From contig CABSFY010000090.1 of assembly GCA_902477055.1 (NCBI GenBank), forward strand, positions 1 through 8,873: a DNA stretch of 8,873 nucleotides. Reading direction: 5' to 3'. Below are positions 4,661 through 8,873 of the stretch, in pieces (position 1 is the stretch's first letter; each line of letters begins with the position of its first letter). A program made the position numbers and the translations under genes. This DNA is from an uncultured Eubacteriales bacterium (GTDB taxonomy: Bacteria > Bacillota > Clostridia > Oscillospirales > Oscillospiraceae). Below the pieces are notes generated by a model. That model saw only the letters and a list, made by a program, of their open reading frames with translations. It ran no database searches and had not been told where the DNA came from.

Positions 4661-5929
4661 ATGACTGACTACGCGTCGGAGCTGTGCCGCTGGCTGGACA
4701 GCGGCGTGTCTCCTTATCATACTGTCGCCTTTGCGGCGGACTATCTGAAGGAAAACGGCTTTGCCGAGCTGGCGGCGGACGGACCGTTCGCCGTGGAGCG
4801 CGGCGGGCGCTATTACGTGAAAAACGGGACCTTCCTTGCGGCCTTTACGATCGGGCAGACACCGGACCGCTTCCGTATTGCGGCGGCGCACACCGACTGG
4901 CCCTGTATGCGCGTCAAGCCCGACCCGGAGCAGGTCGTCGGCGGCTGCTGCAAGCTCAGCGTGGAGCCGTACGGCGGCGCGATTTTGAATTCGTGGCTCG
5001 ACCGGCCGCTGTCGCTGGCGGGCGTGGCGCTCGTGCGGACGGACGACCCCATGCGTCCGGAAGCGCGGCTCATCTGCTGGACCGAGCCGCTGCTGACCAT
5101 TCCGAATCTGGCCATTCATATGAACCGCGAGGTCAACAAGGGCGTTGCGACGAAGCCAAATGTCGATATGCCGCCCCTGTGCGCCACGGTCGCCGAGGGG
5201 TGGAGCAAAAACGGTTATCTTGTCGGGAGGATCGCGGAAAAGCTGGCCGTCCGGCCGGAGGATGTGCTGTCGTTCGAGCTGGATGCCTACTGTGCCGACA
5301 AGGCGCAGCGCATCGGCTTCGAGCAGGACTTCCTCTCCTCGCCCCGGCTGGATAATATCACCTCCGTCCATGCCGTCACGACCGCGCTGGCCAAGGCGGA
5401 GGCCAAGGCGGTAAACGTCGCCGTCCTGTACGATAACGAGGAGATCGGCAGCAACACCCGCCGGGGCGCGGACAGCACGATGCTCTCGCTCCTGCTGGAA
5501 AAGCTCGCCGCCGCGCTGGGCATGGACCGCACGGCCCTGCTCGACGCGTGCCTGAAGGGGATGTTCCTGTCCTGCGACGCGGCGCACGCGCTGCACCCGA
5601 ACCATCCGGAATACGCCGACACAAGCTGTGCGCCGCGCATGAACCGGGGCGTGGTCCTCAAGCGCAGCCCGCGCTATTCGTCCGATGCAGAAACGTGCGC
5701 CGTGGTGCGCGGCCTGTGCGAGAAATATGACATTCCGATGCAGCTTTACATGAACCGTCCCGACCTGGCCGGCGGCGGCACGGTCGGCTCGATGGCCTCG
5801 GCGCTGCTGGCAATGCCGGCGGCGGACGTGGGCGTTCCGATGCTGGCGATGCACTCGGCCCGCGAGCTGATGGGCGCGAAGGACCAGGCGGCGCTGTGCC
5901 GCCTCTGCGAAGTATTTTTTGACGAATAA
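4661..5929 (+). CDS. M18-family metallo-aminopeptidase
   Basis: 422 residues, normal for family M18 (aspartyl/lysyl aminopeptidases). These are cytoplasmic two-metal enzymes that remove N-terminal residues from peptides and form large tetrahedral oligomers. All expected ligands can be placed: H77 (AAHTD), D231 (SSPRLDN), E260 and E261 (YDNEE), D306 (SCDAAHA) and H398 (LAMHSARE). Other family blocks are GGAILNSWLDRPLSLAG (105-121), IPNLAIHMNREVN (147-159), NRGVVLKRSPRYSSDA (328-343) and GGGTVGSMAS (371-380). There is no signal peptide. The start is set by GGAGG 8 bases upstream. The first metal block reads HTDWP where HTDSP is the usual family form. It heads the plus-strand run, 27 bases before the wall protein. 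A role in peptide salvage is likely; substrate preference cannot be read from sequence, and I cannot choose between apeA and apeB as a name. Confidence 0.93.
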   Translation: MTDYASELCRWLDSGVSPYHTVAFAADYLKENGFAELAADGPFAVERGGRYYVKNGTFLAAFTIGQTPDRFRIAAAHTDWPCMRVKPDPEQVVGGCCKLSVEPYGGAILNSWLDRPLSLAGVALVRTDDPMRPEARLICWTEPLLTIPNLAIHMNREVNKGVATKPNVDMPPLCATVAEGWSKNGYLVGRIAEKLAVRPEDVLSFELDAYCADKAQRIGFEQDFLSSPRLDNITSVHAVTTALAKAEAKAVNVAVLYDNEEIGSNTRRGADSTMLSLLLEKLAAALGMDRTALLDACLKGMFLSCDAAHALHPNHPEYADTSCAPRMNRGVVLKRSPRYSSDAETCAVVRGLCEKYDIPMQLYMNRPDLAGGGTVGSMASALLAMPAADVGVPMLAMHSARELMGAKDQAALCRLCEVFFDE

Positions 5930-5956
5930 ATTTTGGAAAAACAGGGGAGAGAAACT

Positions 5957-7888
5957 ATGAAAAAGCTGATGCTTCGCGCGGCGGCGCTGCTTTGCTGCCT
6001 GAGCCTGCTGCTGACGTTCGCCTCCGCGGCCAAGGTGCCGACGGACGGCTATGAATTCCCGGACGACTGGAGCCACGACGCGCTGGTCTTTGCCGTGGAA
6101 AACGGCATTCTTGCCGGCGACGAAAACCACAACCTCAACCCGTCGAAGAACATCACCCGCGCGGAGATGGCGGCGGTGCTGGTGCGCCTGCTCGGCGCGA
6201 CGGAGCAGGGCGACTTGAGCGCCTATACGGACGTACATACGACCGGCTGGTTCTATGAGGAGCTGGGTGCGGCGGTCGGTGCGGGCGTTTTTAACGGCAT
6301 GTCCCCCACGACGATGGAGCCGAACGCCCCCATCACCCGCGAACAGGCGGCGGTCGTGCTGTGCCGTGCGTTCGGCGTGGTTTCGTCCAAGCGCGACGGC
6401 TACCAGAGCTTCGGCGACGGCGGCAAGACCTCGGATTATGCCCGCGACGCGGTCAGCGCGATGCGCGAGTCGAAGATTGTCAACGGCTATGAGGACGGCA
6501 CGTTCCGCCCCTCGAGCCCCATCACCCGCGCGGAGGTCGCGCAGCTTCTGCTGAACCTGTTCGACTGCATCGCCGATACGCCCGAGGAAATTCCGGCCTC
6601 CGGCTGGGTGCTTTATCGCGGCAAGGACGCGCTGCCGGAAACGCTGACCCACGACGGCACGCTCATCCTCGGACAGGCCGCGCCGACGGCCTTTACCGTG
6701 ACGGATTGGAGCATTACCGGCTCGCTCGTGCTGCGCACCGGCGCGAACACTGAGGTCGATCTGACCGGCGCGAAGGCCGCGCGGCTCGTCTGCGCCCCGC
6801 GCAGCGGTAAGGTCACCAGTGAAATTTCCTCCGTCTGTCTTTGGGGCGGCGGCACGGAATACACCGGCATCGCCTCTGAGCTGATCGTCATGGGCGGCAG
6901 CCACACGGCCCACGGCGGCTATCCGTCCCTGCAAGTCCGCGGCGGCAGCCTCAAGCTCAACGGCGGCAGCGAAACGGTCACGATGGACGCAAACACCGTT
7001 CTGGACATGACCGGCGGCGCGGAGGAGATCACCATGCTGGCCGGGGCCAAGCTGACGCTCGGCGGCACGGCCTCGAAGGTCACGCTCAACGGCAAAAACT
7101 GCACCGTGGATGGCGCGGGCCATGTCGGCACGGTCGTGGTGAACTACGGCGGCGCGAACGTGACCGTCGGCTACGATAAATACGACGACGTCTGGTATGA
7201 AACCTACCAGAAGGACCACGACAACGCCCTGCAAACCGTCAGGACGATGCGCGTGGAATGCACGGCGCTGAAGGAAACGAAGCTCTATACGAATGCCTAC
7301 TTCTCCTCGACCATCCGCACTCTGCCCGCCGGGACCATCGTCTATAACGAGTGGCATCCGGCCGGAAATTCCTTCTACGTTTCCTGCCTGGACGGCACGA
7401 AGGGCTGGGTCTACCGCTGGGACTTCGATATTCCTGACGACACCGTAACGACCGACGGCGCACTGGACTACTCCAAGGCGACGAAGGAGGGCTTCGTCGA
7501 TCTGCGCGGCTACTCCAGCAAGACCGATTATCTGATCTGGGTCAATCTCTACACGCAGAAGGTCATTGTGTTCCAGGGCAAGCAGGGCGATTGGGAGGTC
7601 ATCAAGACCTTCCCCTGCTCCTCCGGCGCGAACAATACCCCCACGCCCTCCGGCATCTACGAAACGAGTATGCACGAATGGCGCTGGAATTTTGACAGCT
7701 ATTACGTTTCCACCGTCACCATCTTCAACGGCGACCACGCCTTCCATTCCATCCTGTACAACTACGGCGGCGGCGTTTATGACGGGCGCGTGGGCATCCC
7801 GCTGTCGCACGGCTGCATCCGGATGCTGATCGACGACTGCAAGTACATCTCTGATCTGCCTCTGCACACCACGGTCATTATCTATTAA
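5957..7888 (+). CDS. Secreted SLH-domain L,D-transpeptidase (YkuD) with beta-solenoid and SH3-like regions
   Basis: 643 residues. A signal peptide (1-24, cut near FASA-A) is followed by three SLH domains (about 31-80, 90-140, 150-203), each with the ITRAE/ITREQ core (66-70, 126-130, 189-193); SLH domains hold proteins to wall polysaccharide. Residues 215-410 are rich in short Gly/Thr/Val strands (LQVRGGSLKLNGGSETVTM) and look like a beta-solenoid. An SH3-like domain (about 428-493, YVSCLDGTKGWVYRW) precedes a YkuD domain (about 521-643) with H597 and catalytic motif SHGCIR (617-622, C620). Such enzymes form 3-3 peptide crosslinks or attach proteins to peptidoglycan. Protein and domain order are seen; the crosslinking role is from the family; that SLH and SH3 position the enzyme on the wall is inference. 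Start: GGGGAG 7 bases before ATG 5957; a TTG at 5933 is in frame but would bury the signal peptide. Confidence 0.93.
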   Translation: MKKLMLRAAALLCCLSLLLTFASAAKVPTDGYEFPDDWSHDALVFAVENGILAGDENHNLNPSKNITRAEMAAVLVRLLGATEQGDLSAYTDVHTTGWFYEELGAAVGAGVFNGMSPTTMEPNAPITREQAAVVLCRAFGVVSSKRDGYQSFGDGGKTSDYARDAVSAMRESKIVNGYEDGTFRPSSPITRAEVAQLLLNLFDCIADTPEEIPASGWVLYRGKDALPETLTHDGTLILGQAAPTAFTVTDWSITGSLVLRTGANTEVDLTGAKAARLVCAPRSGKVTSEISSVCLWGGGTEYTGIASELIVMGGSHTAHGGYPSLQVRGGSLKLNGGSETVTMDANTVLDMTGGAEEITMLAGAKLTLGGTASKVTLNGKNCTVDGAGHVGTVVVNYGGANVTVGYDKYDDVWYETYQKDHDNALQTVRTMRVECTALKETKLYTNAYFSSTIRTLPAGTIVYNEWHPAGNSFYVSCLDGTKGWVYRWDFDIPDDTVTTDGALDYSKATKEGFVDLRGYSSKTDYLIWVNLYTQKVIVFQGKQGDWEVIKTFPCSSGANNTPTPSGIYETSMHEWRWNFDSYYVSTVTIFNGDHAFHSILYNYGGGVYDGRVGIPLSHGCIRMLIDDCKYISDLPLHTTVIIY

Positions 7889-7931
7889 CGACCGGGAAAA
7901 TATTCTATCATTCAATCGGGAGGAATTCGGT

Positions 7932-8675
7932 ATGCTGAACGGAAAAACAGCCATTGTCACCGGTGGAACGCGCGGAATCGGTCTTGCCATCGTCAAGACC
8001 TTTCTGCAAAACGGCGCGAAGGTCGCACTCTTTGGCAGCCGCCGGGAAACGGTCGATCGGGCGCTTAACGCGCTGAAGGCCGGCAACGATGCGTGGCCCG
8101 TGATGGGGCTTGCCCCCGATCTGACGGACTTTGACGCGGTGCGGCAGGCCGTCGAAACGGTCCATACCGCCTTCGGCACGGTGGATATTCTGGTCAACAA
8201 CGCCGGAATCTCCGCACGGGAGCCGCTGGCGGAGTACCGGCCGGAGGATTTCAAAAAAATTATGGATCTGAACGTCACGGCAGTGTTCAACGGCTGCAAG
8301 GCGGTTGAGCCGATTATGCGCGCCGCAGGACACGGCTGCATCATCAACACCAGCTCCATGGTCAGCCTCTACGGCCAGCCCAGCGGTGTCGGCTACCCGG
8401 CGAGCAAATTCGCCGTCAACGGTCTGACCAAGAGCCTCGCGCGGGAGCTTGGCCCGGCGGGCATCCGCGTCAACGCCGTCGCCCCCGGCGTGACCCGGAC
8501 GGATATGGTCGCGGCGCTTCCGGCGGAGCTGGTCGAGCGCATCTCCGCGCCCATTCCCCTGCGCCGCATCGGCGAGCCGGAGGAGGTAGCGAACGTGTTC
8601 CTTTTCCTCGCCAGCGACCTTGCCAGCTACGTGACCGGCGCGGTCATTTCCGTGGACGGTGCCGCCCAGACCTGA
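7932..8675 (+). CDS. Short-chain dehydrogenase/reductase (FabG-like)
   Basis: 247 residues, the classical SDR length. The Rossmann fold is marked by TGGTRGIG (10-17, cofactor binding) and NNAGIS (89-94). The catalytic set is N114 (DLNVTAVF), S142, Y155 and K159 (YPASK). PG..RTDM (185-192) and the closing TGAVISVDGA (235-244) are typical. It is a cytoplasmic NAD(P)-dependent oxidoreductase. R37 and R38 after beta-strand 2 (GSRRE) favour NADPH, an inference. It is closest in type to 3-oxoacyl-ACP reductase (FabG), but no fatty-acid genes are nearby, so an alcohol, sugar or steroid substrate is equally possible. GGGAGG lies 8 bases before the ATG, 43 bases after the wall protein gene with no terminator between, so it is probably co-transcribed. 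It ends the plus-strand run; no clear intrinsic terminator follows. Confidence 0.92.
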   Translation: MLNGKTAIVTGGTRGIGLAIVKTFLQNGAKVALFGSRRETVDRALNALKAGNDAWPVMGLAPDLTDFDAVRQAVETVHTAFGTVDILVNNAGISAREPLAEYRPEDFKKIMDLNVTAVFNGCKAVEPIMRAAGHGCIINTSSMVSLYGQPSGVGYPASKFAVNGLTKSLARELGPAGIRVNAVAPGVTRTDMVAALPAELVERISAPIPLRRIGEPEEVANVFLFLASDLASYVTGAVISVDGAAQT

Positions 8676-8692
8676 GGAACGCTTCCCCCATT

Positions 8693-8795
8693 GTCATTGC
8701 GAAGTCCTGAAGGGACTGCGGCAAGCTCAGAGCGCAGTGACAAGAAGGACGGGGTTACGGATAGCCGCGTCGGGCTGCGCCCTCCTCGCAATGAC
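8693..8795. repeat. 103-bp MITE-like element with perfect 10-bp terminal inverted repeats
   Basis: GTCATTGCGA (8693-8702) and TCGCAATGAC (8786-8795) are exact inverted copies. An inner CGCAGTGAC (8733-8741) can also pair with the left end (9 bp with one G-U), so the RNA could fold two ways. From general knowledge, GTCATTGCGA...TCGCAATGAC elements are widely dispersed between genes in gut Firmicutes. It codes for nothing: the open frame across it (8659-8859) overlaps the end of the SDR gene and has no ribosome binding site. Confidence 0.7.
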
Positions 8796-8817
8796 CAGCC
8801 TTGACTTTTTACTTTTT

Positions 8818-8873
8818 AGCTCTATGTCAATAGTTGGGGTAGAGACAAAACGCAAATAATTGGGTTGTGCCGG
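8818..8873 (+). mobile_element. Possible left end of an ISL3-type insertion sequence, cut by window edge
   Basis: AGCTCTATGTCAATAGTTGG (8818-8837) resembles the GGCTCTTTGTCAA ends recalled for ISL3-family elements (11 of the first 13 bases) and sits after an AT-rich stretch (8801-8817). No transposase frame is visible before the window ends. The call rests on remembered end sequences and is tentative. Confidence 0.3.

Noticed and set aside
4598..8359. Very long (1253-codon) antisense open frame across the three plus-strand genes
   Set aside because: The plus-strand genes have full family motifs, catalytic residues and ribosome binding sites. The antisense frame is low-complexity (Arg/Ala/Val/His) and stays open because GC-rich third positions avoid stop codons.
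8801..8828. Possible promoter with -35 TTGACT
   Set aside because: No acceptable -10 box lies 16-18 bases downstream; TATGTC matches only three positions and no gene start is visible.
8659..8859. Small open frame after the SDR gene
   Set aside because: It overlaps the SDR stop, has no ribosome binding site, and is a translation of the MITE-like repeat.

Overview
The window reads as chromosome of a GC-rich Clostridia bacterium, most like the Oscillospiraceae (Faecalibacterium, Oscillibacter and Subdoligranulum relatives). Pointers are strong AGGAGG-type ribosome binding sites, tRNA genes that encode their own CCA, an S-layer-homology (SLH) wall protein, a zinc-ribbon/SPFH/TPM gene set typical of Firmicutes, and short palindromic repeats of the kind scattered through gut Clostridia genomes. 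The assignment is inference; there is no rRNA or other phylogenetic marker.

Positions 1-647 (minus strand): a tRNA operon read right to left from a near-consensus extended -10 promoter (619-647): Gly(UCC), Arg(UCU), His(GUG), Gln(UUG), Lys(UUU). The Lys gene runs off the left edge. A perfect 14-bp hairpin with a U-rich tail, a good intrinsic terminator, lies between Gln and Lys.

Positions 648-1205: no gene. The stretch holds four copies of a palindromic repeat whose stems differ but remain paired, a second double-hairpin repeat, and the terminator of the next operon.

Positions 1206-4452 (minus strand): a tight three-gene operon in the order SPFH/zinc-ribbon protein, double-zinc-ribbon membrane protein, secreted TPM-domain membrane protein. 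Gaps are 12-13 bases, each holding a ribosome binding site. The set matches ydjI-ydjG-ydjH of Bacillus subtilis, the membrane-stress module that works with PspA there; no pspA is present here.

Positions 4453-4660: a divergent control region with back-to-back extended -10 promoters.

Positions 4661-8675 (plus strand): three closely spaced genes, probably one transcript: an M18 metallo-aminopeptidase, a secreted multidomain L,D-transpeptidase (three SLH domains, a beta-solenoid-like region, an SH3-like domain and a YkuD catalytic domain), and a FabG-like short-chain dehydrogenase.

Positions 8676-8873: no gene. A 103-bp element with perfect 10-bp terminal inverted repeats (MITE-like) is followed by a sequence resembling the end of an ISL3-type insertion sequence that would continue past the right edge.
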